Positions 53,081 through 61,321 of a stretch of DNA of 64,000 bases are shown in pieces; the stretch's first letter is position 1, and every line of letters starts with the position of its first letter. The DNA is from Methanobacteriota archaeon (GTDB lineage: Archaea > Methanobacteriota > Methanobacteria > Methanobacteriales > Methanobacteriaceae). Location: NCBI GenBank assembly GCA_023411115.1, contig JAEYPF010000013.1:1-64000 (forward strand). Direction: 5' to 3'. The position numbers and the translations under genes are program-made. The notes beneath the pieces were generated by a model that had not been told where the DNA came from, made no database searches, and saw nothing but the letters and a program-made list of their open reading frames with translations.

Positions 53081-53491
53081 ATGGAAGAAAGACCATTTTT
53101 AGATAAAAATTCTAAACCTACTATGCAAACACTACAATCTGCACTTGGGGAAACCTGCACTTATTATGACAAATTAATGGGTACGGCCAGTACATTTTCA
53201 CAGGACTGGAATTTCTCTAAGAGCAGCGGCTGGATGCTGAAAGTGCATAATAGGAAAAAAGCATTATTTTATCTAATTCCCCTTAAAAATGAATTTGTAA
53301 TCAGCATGGCAATACGTGAGAATGAAAGAAAAATAGTTCTGGACGATATTGAATTAAAAACAATTCATGAAATTATTAAATCCGCTAAAAAGTATAGAGA
53401 AGGGTACGCACTGAGATTTAATATTAAAAATGATGCAGATTTTGAAATGCCGAAGTTATTAATTGAAAAATTGATTGTTCTTAGGTCTTGA
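53081..53491 (+). CDS. DUF3788 family protein
   Basis: 136 residues from ATG 53081 (GGGGG upstream). Motifs YYDKLMGTASTFSQDWNFSK, SSGWMLKVHNRKKALFYLIP and FVISMAIRENERK are characteristic of DUF3788, a small soluble family of unknown role related to other AraC-effector or DUF1801-like folds. Part of a run of small same-strand genes. Confidence 0.8.
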   Translation: MEERPFLDKNSKPTMQTLQSALGETCTYYDKLMGTASTFSQDWNFSKSSGWMLKVHNRKKALFYLIPLKNEFVISMAIRENERKIVLDDIELKTIHEIIKSAKKYREGYALRFNIKNDADFEMPKLLIEKLIVLRS

Positions 53492-53519
53492 TTATGCTTA
53501 GATTATAAGGAGAACTTAA

Positions 53520-53810
53520 ATGATTACACACATAGTTTTATTTAAATTAAATGATAACAGCACAGAAAGCATCGAAAAAGCCAGAGATATTCTAATGGGC
53601 ATGAAAGGCAAAATCAGGGAATTAAAGGACATTGAAGTTGGTATCGACGTCACTCATTCAAATAGATCTTATGATCTGGCTCTCATAACGAAATTTGATA
53701 GTGTTGAGGATCTTGAAGCTTATCAGGTCCATCCAGTACATGTCAATGTGGCCGAGTACATAGTTTCTGTTAGAGCATCCACAGTGACCGTTGATTTTGA
53801 ATCTTCTTAG
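53520..53810 (+). CDS. Dabb (stress-responsive A/B barrel) family protein
   Basis: 96 residues. ITHIVLFKLNDNSTESIEKA, then ELKDIEVGIDVTHSNRSYDL and YQVHPVHVNVAEYIVSVRAS. This is the dimeric alpha/beta barrel of stress-responsive Dabb proteins; the HPxH motif is conserved. Role unknown. AAGGAG precedes the ATG. Confidence 0.9.
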   Translation: MITHIVLFKLNDNSTESIEKARDILMGMKGKIRELKDIEVGIDVTHSNRSYDLALITKFDSVEDLEAYQVHPVHVNVAEYIVSVRASTVTVDFESS

Positions 53811-53852
53811 TATTATAAAGTAGTTTCAAGATGGAATGATGTAATTCTTTAA

Positions 53853-54647
53853 TCATTCCTTTTGAGATGGATTATTGAAGAGTTCAGTGGTCCATATAAA
53901 ATTATAAAGCCCGCTAATTGTTTCAGAGAGTTCGGCGTACTGGTTCCACATGCCTATGGCTGTTTGGGGCAGGATTTTATTATCTTTAATCTTACAAACA
54001 CCCATGAGCATTTCTTTTTCATCCCTAACAACCATTTTAATGAGCGGTATGTGAATTGTTTTCATTTCACAGTCTAGATCGCATATTTCTTCCAGTACAT
54101 CAGTTTTGTTGTTATCGACATTAAAAAACGGAGCTAATATTACTTTTACATGCACGCCTCTTTTAATGGCTTTATTCAAACTTTCTTTGAGTTCTTGAAT
54201 TTCATCCTTGAACATAAAGCCTACCAGAATGTAGAGGGATTTTTGGGCACGGGAAATGACTTCAATTTCTTTTTTTACAATTTTTTCCTGTCCATGTATT
54301 AGCCACATTGGGGCGGGGACGTTGGGAATCTGGTTTTCATAGATTAAATTCAGTTCATTTTCTGCATTATCAAGCTGTTCTTTCAACTGTTTTCTTGATT
54401 TTTCAAAGATTTCATGTGGAGGTATGACGTTGAATTTTAGGGGTTTACCCCTTTGTATTTCAACAAATTCTTTTTTTGCAAGGCTTTTAAGAACTTCGTA
54501 TATCTTAGAACGTGGCACGTTTGATGCAAGGCTGATTTCTGTTGCGGTCCCATTAATAAGGGATAAATTAGCTATATATGCCTGCACCTCATAATCTGAA
54601 AGCCCTAGGCTTTTAAGTGCATTCAGTGTATTTCTATTTACTGAAAT
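53853..54647 (-). CDS. TrmB family transcriptional regulator
   Basis: 265 residues when read from an ATT codon at 54647-54645, six bases after GGAGGT. The N-terminal (M)SVNRNTLNALKSLGLSDYE leads into VQAYIANLSLINGTATEISL and ASNVPRSKIYEVLKSLAKK, the TrmB winged helix. A start at the GTG of VQAY (54587) would remove the first helix of the fold and has no binding site. The C-terminal half is a phospholipase D-like effector domain (LYILVGFMFKDEIQELKESL). TrmB proteins often respond to sugars; ligand unknown. Confidence 0.82.
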   Translation of the reverse strand: MSVNRNTLNALKSLGLSDYEVQAYIANLSLINGTATEISLASNVPRSKIYEVLKSLAKKEFVEIQRGKPLKFNVIPPHEIFEKSRKQLKEQLDNAENELNLIYENQIPNVPAPMWLIHGQEKIVKKEIEVISRAQKSLYILVGFMFKDEIQELKESLNKAIKRGVHVKVILAPFFNVDNNKTDVLEEICDLDCEMKTIHIPLIKMVVRDEKEMLMGVCKIKDNKILPQTAIGMWNQYAELSETISGLYNFIWTTELFNNPSQKE

Positions 54648-54799
54648 TTCCAGACCTCCTGATGAAATTAATTTGTTTCATTTTATACTATCTTAGTGAC
54701 AATAATTATATAAATGTATTTTTATTTATTTTATTTCGAGTGTAAATGGTTGATATTTTAAATTTACATTTCAATCAACGGAAAAATGGAGGAAATGAT

Positions 54800-55264
54800 A
54801 TGGATTGGTTTTTAGCATTGTTAGCGATTACCGTTATAGTTCGTGGTTTAGGTGCAGGTATAATTTACGATGTAGCACTTGTAAGTTTGCCTATGAGGCG
54901 GCAAATTGGTGTAATTCAATATTCTCGATACATCCGCGCTAACTTTGAAGGCAACGGCACCAAAACGTACGTGACAGTATCCATTGCAGGTGCATTGCTT
55001 ACAATAGCTGTAACCATTGGTCTATTTACTGGTGAATTCTCTCAGATAGTATTCTGGTCGGTAATAATATCTTTTATATCTACTGTGATAGCATTTATTG
55101 GCACTTCAAGGGCACTTCCAGCTATGCTAAGCTTGCGGGGAGCTCCAGATGATGAAAAGCAGATTTCAGAAATTTTAAACCGCTTTGCCTACTGGCACAC
55201 TTTCAGTACTGTGTGGCAGGTAATTTCATTTATAGCTCTTGTTGTTGCATTAGCGAATTATTGA
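54800..55264 (+). CDS. DUF1772-like membrane protein
   Basis: 154 residues from ATG 54800 (GGAGG upstream). Four hydrophobic helices. DVALVSLPMRRQIGVIQYSR, near the N terminus, and LNRFAYWHTFSTVWQVISFI, at the end, resemble DUF1772/anthrone-oxygenase-like membrane proteins. Function unknown. It faces away from the trmB gene. Confidence 0.65.
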   Translation: MDWFLALLAITVIVRGLGAGIIYDVALVSLPMRRQIGVIQYSRYIRANFEGNGTKTYVTVSIAGALLTIAVTIGLFTGEFSQIVFWSVIISFISTVIAFIGTSRALPAMLSLRGAPDDEKQISEILNRFAYWHTFSTVWQVISFIALVVALANY

Positions 55265-55338
55265 TGAGTAAATGAACCCGGGGCGTTTTGAGGGCCATCA
55301 TACCATTTCTTAATTTAGAGGAATTATGGAGGAATTAA

Positions 55339-56481
55339 ATGAAAAATGATAGTTTTGGAGGAATGATTGCAGACGTCATTAAAAATGGAGTTAGAACAAG
55401 AGCTCCACTGGGGATGGCAATACTGGGGCCGATTATCATTATGATCGTACTGGGATATATGGTCACAATAGCTGGTACTACAGACACTGTAAATATAGGG
55501 GTTGTAAATAAGGATATGGGCTTTGGAAACATGAATGCTGCTTCGAGTATAATTGAAGAGCTTAAAGGACAGGACAACGTTAATATAATAGCTATCAGTC
55601 AAAATGATATAAATGCTAGCATGAAAGAAGGGACTATTGATGCTGCCCTTGTTTTCCCTGAGAATTTTACACGGACTCTTGCCATGAAGAATGCAGAAGT
55701 TTCTCTTCAGGTAGAAGGTACTGATCAAATAAAAACTGCACTTGTAAACCGTGCGATACTTAACTCTACCATGGAAATGGCGGCTAAAAGCGGCGGTGCT
55801 GCAATACCTTTGACAATTAAAAATGAAAGTTTCTATGGGAAAGGTCTGGACTTCACTGACCTTTTTATATACCGCATAATGGCTCTTATTACACTATTGC
55901 TTTCAGCAGCCATTGCTCTATTTAGTATGCTCGGGGATAAAGGAAGCAACAGGTTTATTAGAATATCTGAATCTCCAGTGAAGGCTGTCCTGGCTTATAT
56001 CATGGGTAGCAGTGTATTTGCTTTTATAGCAGCTTTAATTGTGCTGGCTTACGTTATCTATGTTATGGGCATCACAATTGTTGGAGGTATTGGAAGCGTT
56101 ACATTACTGATGCTGTTAATAGCTCTGGTAGGTGTATCGCTGGGTGTTCTTGCAGCTGCCGTGGCAAGAACTGAAAGACAGGCTTTGGGCCTATTTGGTT
56201 TAATAATCATTCTACAGGTGTTATTTAGTGGTTTATTTGTACCTGTTGCTAGATTTGATTATTACGTTCAGTTAGTTTCTTACAGTCTTCCGTTAACATA
56301 TGGATTAGATGCCATGAAGAGCATTGTAATTAAAGGATTTACTTTAGGTGATGTGGGAATTGACATAGCTGCATTAGTTATCATATTCGTAGTTGCATTA
56401 GCCTTGTCTATAATTGGATTAAAAGCAGTAAAAAGTCAGAAAACACTTGAAGGGGAGGATGGGAAAGAACAAACAGTATAG
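55339..56481 (+). CDS. ABC-2 type transporter permease, no ATPase gene adjacent
   Basis: 380 residues with an N-terminal helix, a large outer domain (NIGVVNKDMGFGNMNAASSI, DAALVFPENFTRTLA) and five C-terminal helices with GVLAAAVARTERQALGLFGL and FSGLFVPVARFDYYVQLVSY. Same family as the permease at 62346 (YhgE/DrrB-like). It lacks a neighbouring ATPase and lies 285 bases upstream of the two tiny peptide genes, so it could export their product using an ATPase encoded elsewhere. This link is inferred. Confidence 0.85.
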   Translation: MKNDSFGGMIADVIKNGVRTRAPLGMAILGPIIIMIVLGYMVTIAGTTDTVNIGVVNKDMGFGNMNAASSIIEELKGQDNVNIIAISQNDINASMKEGTIDAALVFPENFTRTLAMKNAEVSLQVEGTDQIKTALVNRAILNSTMEMAAKSGGAAIPLTIKNESFYGKGLDFTDLFIYRIMALITLLLSAAIALFSMLGDKGSNRFIRISESPVKAVLAYIMGSSVFAFIAALIVLAYVIYVMGITIVGGIGSVTLLMLLIALVGVSLGVLAAAVARTERQALGLFGLIIILQVLFSGLFVPVARFDYYVQLVSYSLPLTYGLDAMKSIVIKGFTLGDVGIDIAALVIIFVVALALSIIGLKAVKSQKTLEGEDGKEQTV

Positions 56482-56673
56482 GTGGTTCAGAAAACTCTTT
56501 TATTTAATATTTTTTTATTATTATTCTATTTTCTAATTAGATATGATCATGAGGGCATGTCGATAATAATTCTATTGATTATTTGTTTTTTTATTCTAAA
56601 ATTACGTAAAATTAGCCAGTATTATCATATTTAATCATGTTTAAAGCATGTAATCATACACTTAATAGAAAAA

Positions 56674-56681
56674 TTTATATA
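56674..56681 (+). promoter_or_regulatory. Promoter of the peptide/radical SAM operon
   Basis: TTTATATA with an upstream A-rich TAGAAAAA (BRE-like). Predicted start about 56703, giving a 60-base leader to the first peptide. Within the leader CAATTC (56716-56721) and GAATTG (56736-56741) can pair. There is no other clear promoter before the radical SAM gene, so the three genes are probably one transcript. Confidence 0.55.
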
Positions 56682-56766
56682 TTTTAACGTTTCCACTATA
56701 AATGTCGATTTTTAGCAATTCACAAAAATTGTTATGAATTGATTAATAATTTGGGAGGTGAAAAAT

Positions 56767-56823
56767 ATGAAACCTGCAACAGTAGCAAAAACTTCAATAT
56801 GTTTTACATTATTGATGTTTTAA
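56767..56823 (+). CDS. Candidate RiPP precursor peptide 1
   Basis: 18 residues: MKPATVAKTSICFTLLMF. GGGAGGTG lies six bases upstream of the ATG, one of the best ribosome binding sites in the window. The pattern MKPxT(V/I)xxxxIC and Cys12 are shared with the second peptide. It lies 103 bases before that peptide and 248 bases before the PqqD-radical SAM-SPASM gene. Too short for usual gene calling. Role as substrate is inferred from placement and conservation. Confidence 0.75.
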   Translation: MKPATVAKTSICFTLLMF

Positions 56824-56926
56824 GAAGATTAGATGCTGAAATTTAGAATATAAAAAGTATAATTTGACAATTTAAGCGCGAAAAATAAAATTATGGACCG
56901 AAATAGAGATGCAAGAGGTGAAGAGT

Positions 56927-56986
56927 ATGAAACCTGAGACCATTATGCCAATACCAATTTGTACTGCTATACTTTTAATAATTTAA
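56927..56986 (+). CDS. Candidate RiPP precursor peptide 2
   Basis: 19 residues: MKPETIMPIPICTAILLII. GAGGTG lies six bases upstream of the ATG. Compared with peptide 1, M1, K2, P3, T5, I11 and C12 are identical and the C-terminal half is hydrophobic in both. The middle and tail differ, as expected for a conserved leader and variable core, though the whole is remarkably short. It lies 85 bases before the radical SAM gene. Confidence 0.75.
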   Translation: MKPETIMPIPICTAILLII

Positions 56987-57071
56987 ATTGGCAAATAGAG
57001 ATATTTGCGTACTCTATAATTGAAAATAAAGGTTTGACCTTTTATTTTTTAATTTTTTAAGAGGTGAATCT

Positions 57072-58415
57072 ATGTCAAATAAAGCATTTCCTCTGTTAAA
57101 AGAAGAGTTTAAACTTCACAAAAGTCCCGAGTATGGATTTATTTATTCATCTGTAAAGAATAAAGACAAAGGTTATCTAATTAATGAAGATGCATCAAGG
57201 ATAATCGACAAGTGTGATGGTAAGACTAATTTAGAAGAGATTGTTAGAGAACTTGCTCTTTACTGCCAGGAAGAACCAGATTCATTATTTGAGATCATTA
57301 AATCTTACCTGGAAAATTCAAAATTATTTATAAAAATGTTAAGTAAACCAAAGAATCTAAATTTTAAATCCACTGGAAATTGGGAGATTCCAACCCCTAT
57401 AGCTGTTTCAATTGAACTTACATACAATTGCAGCTTTTCATGTAAACATTGCTATATAAACAGTAGCCCTAAAAGAAATGAATTCTGGAAAATAGATGAA
57501 CTAATCACAGTTTTAAAGGAATTAAACCGGCTAGGTGTATCTAGAATCGAATTAACTGGAGGAGATCCTTTAACTCACCCTGATTTCGTCTCCATAGTAA
57601 AGTACTGTGCTGATAATTTCACTTCAGTTAGCATTATCACAAACGGTTATTTATTTAATGAAGAGCATATAAAATGTTTCAGCGAGTATAAAGATAAATT
57701 AAATTTTCAGGTTGACTTACACGGAAATACAGCTAACTATGTTGATGGGTTTTGTGGTAAGGATGGAGCTTTCGAAAATGCTAAAAAAGCCATTAAAATG
57801 TTGAGTGAAAATGGATTTAAGGTCCAATCTGCCATGAATATAACGCCATTGAATATGGGCCAGATTTCATCTACAGCTGCTCTGGCTAAAAAACTGGGAG
57901 CCAGTTCTATGATGACATCTACCGTACTTCCAGTAGGCCGTGGCCAGGATCCTGAGATTACATTTCCTATAGAAGATACAGAGCTAAGAAAACAGTTAGA
58001 AGAACAGTTAAGAGCTGCTGAAAAGGAATTTAATGGTTTTTTATTTGAAAATCATGAGGAACTTATTCCAATACTCAATAAAAAAAATGAAAATAGACTA
58101 AACTGCGGTGCATTCACCGAATTTTTATGTTTAACTCCAGGTGGAAACATGAAGATGTGCCCATTATCTAATTCAGATGATATTTCATTGGGTTGTTTAT
58201 GTAAAAGTGATATGGAACATCTATTTTCAAAAAATATCTTCAAGCAGTTAGTTGAACTGGAAGATCCCAGGCCTGAAATATGTGGGAAATGTGAACATTT
58301 ATGGTTCTGCAGGAACTGTATGGCAAGAGGATTCCAGAAATACTTTGAAATAGGGAATAAATGTCTTTGGGGGAATACTTCTAAAGTTAAATCAATTTTA
58401 GATAAGATGAAGTAA
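57072..58415 (+). CDS. PqqD-radical SAM-SPASM peptide maturase
   Basis: 447 residues. Residues 1-90 form a PqqD-like peptide-recognition domain (KGYLINEDASRIIDKCDGKT). The radical SAM core has CSFSCKHC (Cys120, 124, 127, binding the SAM cluster) and the GGDP motif at 163-166. The SPASM domain has Cys345, 353, 363, 375, 377, 404, 407, 413, 416 and 431, enough for one or two auxiliary 4Fe-4S clusters. Such enzymes form thioether, C-C or other crosslinks in ribosomal peptides. The two tiny peptides upstream are the probable substrates. GAGGTG precedes the ATG, as for the peptides. Confidence 0.92.
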   Translation: MSNKAFPLLKEEFKLHKSPEYGFIYSSVKNKDKGYLINEDASRIIDKCDGKTNLEEIVRELALYCQEEPDSLFEIIKSYLENSKLFIKMLSKPKNLNFKSTGNWEIPTPIAVSIELTYNCSFSCKHCYINSSPKRNEFWKIDELITVLKELNRLGVSRIELTGGDPLTHPDFVSIVKYCADNFTSVSIITNGYLFNEEHIKCFSEYKDKLNFQVDLHGNTANYVDGFCGKDGAFENAKKAIKMLSENGFKVQSAMNITPLNMGQISSTAALAKKLGASSMMTSTVLPVGRGQDPEITFPIEDTELRKQLEEQLRAAEKEFNGFLFENHEELIPILNKKNENRLNCGAFTEFLCLTPGGNMKMCPLSNSDDISLGCLCKSDMEHLFSKNIFKQLVELEDPRPEICGKCEHLWFCRNCMARGFQKYFEIGNKCLWGNTSKVKSILDKMK

Positions 58416-58529
58416 AAATTGGATTTTCCTGTTTTTAGAAGTAGTATTTTTTCTTTTTTAATATCAAAATAGAAATTATTAAGCCTTATGGGATGGATAA
58501 TAATTATATTCATCTAAAGGAGAAAAATA

Positions 58530-59045
58530 ATGAAGTTAATTGTAAGAGCTTTATTTTCACTGATTTTGCCCATTACTATTGCATTTATATTGCCCTTACT
58601 CATCATTATAGGTTTTCATAATCAGCTACTGACTTTTAATTCGGCTTTAAATGGAGCTATGTTGGCAATAGGGACTTTTTTGATAGTTCTGGGAATAGGG
58701 TTTGTAGTTTATACAAATAAAGCGTTTTTAAGGATAGGTAAAGGGACATTGGCCCCATGGGATCCTCCAAAGAAGCTGGTTGTAGCTGGTGCATACAGAT
58801 TCGTTAGAAATCCCATGATAAGTGGTGTTTTAATGATTGTTTTAGGTGAAGCACTGATTTTTTCTTCAATTGAGTTATTTGTACTGTTCCTTTTGTTCTT
58901 TATTGTAAATCACTTATATTTTGTTTATTTTGAGGAGCCGGGTTTAATGAAAAGATTTGGTGAGGACTATGTTGTGTATAAGAAAAATGTTCCGAGATGG
59001 GTACCTCGCTTAAAACCGTGGGAAATGAATGAAAAAGTGAAATAA
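58530..59045 (+). CDS. ICMT/PEMT-type membrane methyltransferase
   Basis: 171 residues with about four or five helices. The C-terminal signature GAYRFVRNPMISGVLMIVLG, EEPGLMKRFGEDYVVYKKNV and PRWVPRL is that of isoprenylcysteine carboxyl methyltransferase/phospholipid N-methyltransferase-like proteins, which use SAM at the membrane. 114 bases after the radical SAM gene with its own AAGGAG. It might methylate the peptide product or be unrelated; substrate unknown. Confidence 0.82.
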   Translation: MKLIVRALFSLILPITIAFILPLLIIIGFHNQLLTFNSALNGAMLAIGTFLIVLGIGFVVYTNKAFLRIGKGTLAPWDPPKKLVVAGAYRFVRNPMISGVLMIVLGEALIFSSIELFVLFLLFFIVNHLYFVYFEEPGLMKRFGEDYVVYKKNVPRWVPRLKPWEMNEKVK

Positions 59046-59062
59046 ATTAATGAGACGACACA

Positions 59063-59530
59063 ATGAAAGAATACAAATTCGATGCAGTGATTTTAAAAAA
59101 GGAAGGGATGAATGCTACATTTATAGAGTTTCCATATGATGTTGAAAAGGAATTTGGTGTAAAAGGGCAAGTTAAGGTGCAGGCAACATTTGATGGGGTT
59201 CCATACCGCGGTTCACTTGCAAAAATGGGCCATCACTGTCATATACTGGGTGTTACTCAAAAAATAAGGAAGGAAATCGGTAAAAGCGCTGAAGACACAA
59301 TTCACGTTGTTTTAAAGCAGGATACTGAGCCAAGAATAGTAGAAGTACCGCAGGATTTTGCTGAATTGCTTGATAAGTATCCTGAGGCTAAGAAATTATT
59401 TGATTCAATGTCATATACTCATAAAAAAGAATATGTCCGCTGGATTGAAGAGGCCAAAAGACATGAAACTCGCCAAAGAAGGCTTCAAAAGTCATTAACG
59501 ATGTTAATGGATAAAATAAAACATCCATGA
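59063..59530 (+). CDS. DUF1905/YdeI (OmdA-like) protein
   Basis: 155 residues. The N-terminal DUF1905 beta domain (FIEFPYDVEKEFGVKGQVKV, YRGSLAKMGHHCHILGV) is followed by a YdeI/OmdA-like helical domain (LFDSMSYTHKKEYVRWIEEA). The OmdA family has been described as bacteriocin-protection, but evidence for that is thin. It lies 17 bases after the methyltransferase, so the two are likely cotranscribed. Confidence 0.85.
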   Translation: MKEYKFDAVILKKEGMNATFIEFPYDVEKEFGVKGQVKVQATFDGVPYRGSLAKMGHHCHILGVTQKIRKEIGKSAEDTIHVVLKQDTEPRIVEVPQDFAELLDKYPEAKKLFDSMSYTHKKEYVRWIEEAKRHETRQRRLQKSLTMLMDKIKHP

Positions 59531-59743
59531 ACTCTATGGTTGAAACTTAGGGATAATATCTCACAGATATGTGAATTTATTATTTATCATACTTTTATTG
59601 ATAAACATGTCCTGAAAAAAACTTTATTAATGATTAATGTCATAGTGTAAGTGAACATCGTTCATATATTATTTAAGGTTCAGCAATCAGCTGAATAATA
59701 TTATTTAGTTATATACTTGTATGTGGCTGGGGGGACATAAAAT

Positions 59744-60391
59744 ATGGTTAATCAAAATGGAACATTTGCTCAAAAACAAAATAGCAGACAACGAATTTTT
59801 GCACTTTGTGGTATAGTTGCACCAATTTTATTCACGCTTATGGTAATTATAGTAAGTCTTCTTAGGCCGGGATACAGCCAGATCTTCAATGATGTTAGTG
59901 ACCTTGGCCTAGGGCCTTACTCGATAATCCAAAATATAAATTTCATAATTTTTGGTCTATTATCTATTGGTTTTGCAATTGGCCTTGGGGCTAATTTACC
60001 ACACCGAGCAGGAAAAGCGGTAAAATGGCTGGTAATTGTGTTTGGATTGTGTATTATACTTGCGGGTGTGACATTGATATCAGCTCCGGCTGACATGGTT
60101 TACGCTAAAGATGTGATATCACATGGCCTTGTAAGTGCTATCGCATTCTTAGTTATAATAATAGCACAATTTTTGGCCTGGTTGGCGTTAAGGGGAAGTA
60201 ATAGTGCGGTATGGGGACATTATCGAATATACTCATTGATAAGTGGATTACTGTCAATACTTACACTTATATTTCTCTCGTATACTCAATTTTCTTCGTT
60301 TCATGGAGCAAGCGAACGACTTTTCATTGCAGTATGGTTGATCTGGATTGAGGTGACAGGATTAAAGCTCTATTCTCTGACCAAGATGTGA
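59744..60391 (+). CDS. DUF998 family membrane protein
   Basis: 215 residues with six hydrophobic helices. LCGIVAPILFTLMVIIVSLL followed by RPGYSQIFNDVSDLGLGPYS is the characteristic start of DUF998 proteins. Function unknown. Preceded by a run of six G as ribosome binding site. Stands alone. Confidence 0.88.
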   Translation: MVNQNGTFAQKQNSRQRIFALCGIVAPILFTLMVIIVSLLRPGYSQIFNDVSDLGLGPYSIIQNINFIIFGLLSIGFAIGLGANLPHRAGKAVKWLVIVFGLCIILAGVTLISAPADMVYAKDVISHGLVSAIAFLVIIIAQFLAWLALRGSNSAVWGHYRIYSLISGLLSILTLIFLSYTQFSSFHGASERLFIAVWLIWIEVTGLKLYSLTKM

Positions 60392-60486
60392 AAGACGATA
60401 ATTTAGAGATTTTTTTAAACTATTTTTAATTTTCATTATTTTATTTTAGTTACAATACCGCAAGCTTTATAAGTAAGTTCAACACT

Positions 60487-60520
60487 AATATCGATTAGTC
60501 GATATCGACTACTTGATATT
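60487..60520 (+). promoter_or_regulatory. Nested palindrome, candidate PadR operator
   Basis: A perfect 16-bp palindrome TAGTCGATATCGACTA (60496-60511) is flanked after three unpaired bases on each side by AATATC (60487-60492) and GATATT (60515-60520), giving a symmetrical 34-base site. A weaker relative, ATATC-N8-GATAT, lies at 60575-60592, closer to the start codon. Both are upstream of the padR gene at 60628. Confidence 0.75.
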
Positions 60521-60549
60521 GATCTTATGTTCAAACGTTTAGTGAGTAT

Positions 60550-60572
60550 AAAAAGAGTTATAATCTCTTTTT
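60550..60572 (+). promoter_or_regulatory. Hairpin with T-run in the padR leader
   Basis: AAAAAGAG (60550-60557) and CTCTTTTT (60565-60572) form a perfect 8-bp stem with a 7-base loop TTATAAT. It lies between the palindrome and the padR start. The T-run after the stem resembles a terminator, so it could end stray transcription or act as an attenuator; the loop could also be a TATA-like element. Confidence 0.45.
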
Positions 60573-60627
60573 AAATATCAAGTTAGCGATATAATATCGG
60601 CCACATGATAGGAGGCAACGATTCGAT

Positions 60628-61191
60628 ATGTGGGATGACCTATGGAAAAATCTTCACGAAAAATTTCATGAAAGAATGGAAGAAATGCAGAAATCTAGAG
60701 GTTTAAGAATATGGGTACTACACATTCTGGATGAAAATGGCCCTAGAAATGGTGTAGAAATTATGGATGATGTCCAGAAGCACTATGAAAGCTTTAAAAT
60801 GATGCATGAGAGCCGCAGACATCATGAACGTCATAGGCATGAGCATCATGGGGGCTGTAAACATCCAAAACGACCTTCACCTGGCTCAATATACCCAATG
60901 CTTAAAAAAATGGTCGAAGAAGGCCTTATAATCAAAATGGATGATGGAAGATATGATTTAACTGATAAAGGAAGGGAAATAGTATATAAAATCTTTGGGC
61001 ATTGGCATGGACGACATGGAAAAGGTATGGATCGTAGTGCATTTGCAATAGAAAGCACATTAACAGAAATTGATGGTTATGTTTCTTATCTAGAGGATAT
61101 CAAGAAAGAAAAACTGGCTCCACATGAAGAACACATCGGAGTTCTGGGTGAAAGGCTCAAAAAAATAAAAGAATCACTTAAAGAGGAATAA
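60628..61191 (+). CDS. PadR family regulator with a His-rich insert
   Basis: 187 residues. The winged helix is interrupted: GLRIWVLHILDENGPRNGVE at the start, a charged insert rich in His (MMHESRRHHERHRHEHHGGC), then PSPGSIYPMLKKMVEEGLII and GRYDLTDKGREIVYKIFGHW. The C-terminal helix (KLAPHEEHIGVLGERLKKIK) dimerises. The His cluster could bind metal. It sits before an ABC-2 operon and has two palindromes in its promoter, so it is probably an autoregulated repressor of that exporter. AGGAGG lies 12 bases before the ATG. Confidence 0.92.
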   Translation: MWDDLWKNLHEKFHERMEEMQKSRGLRIWVLHILDENGPRNGVEIMDDVQKHYESFKMMHESRRHHERHRHEHHGGCKHPKRPSPGSIYPMLKKMVEEGLIIKMDDGRYDLTDKGREIVYKIFGHWHGRHGKGMDRSAFAIESTLTEIDGYVSYLEDIKKEKLAPHEEHIGVLGERLKKIKESLKEE

Positions 61192-61321
61192 TATCAAATT
61201 AATGTTTAAATTATAAAAAACTCGTTAGAAGCAGCTATTAGCTACCTATTTCTTTACTTGTTAGATTCAGGTTAGCTATGGCTCTCTTCAAATATTATTT
61301 AAAATACAGAAAGGGGAAAAA

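Noticed and set aside
56891..56935. Alternative short frame starting ATGGACCG just before peptide 2
   Set aside because: No ribosome binding site and only 14 codons; the MKPET frame has GAGGTG at ideal spacing and matches peptide 1.
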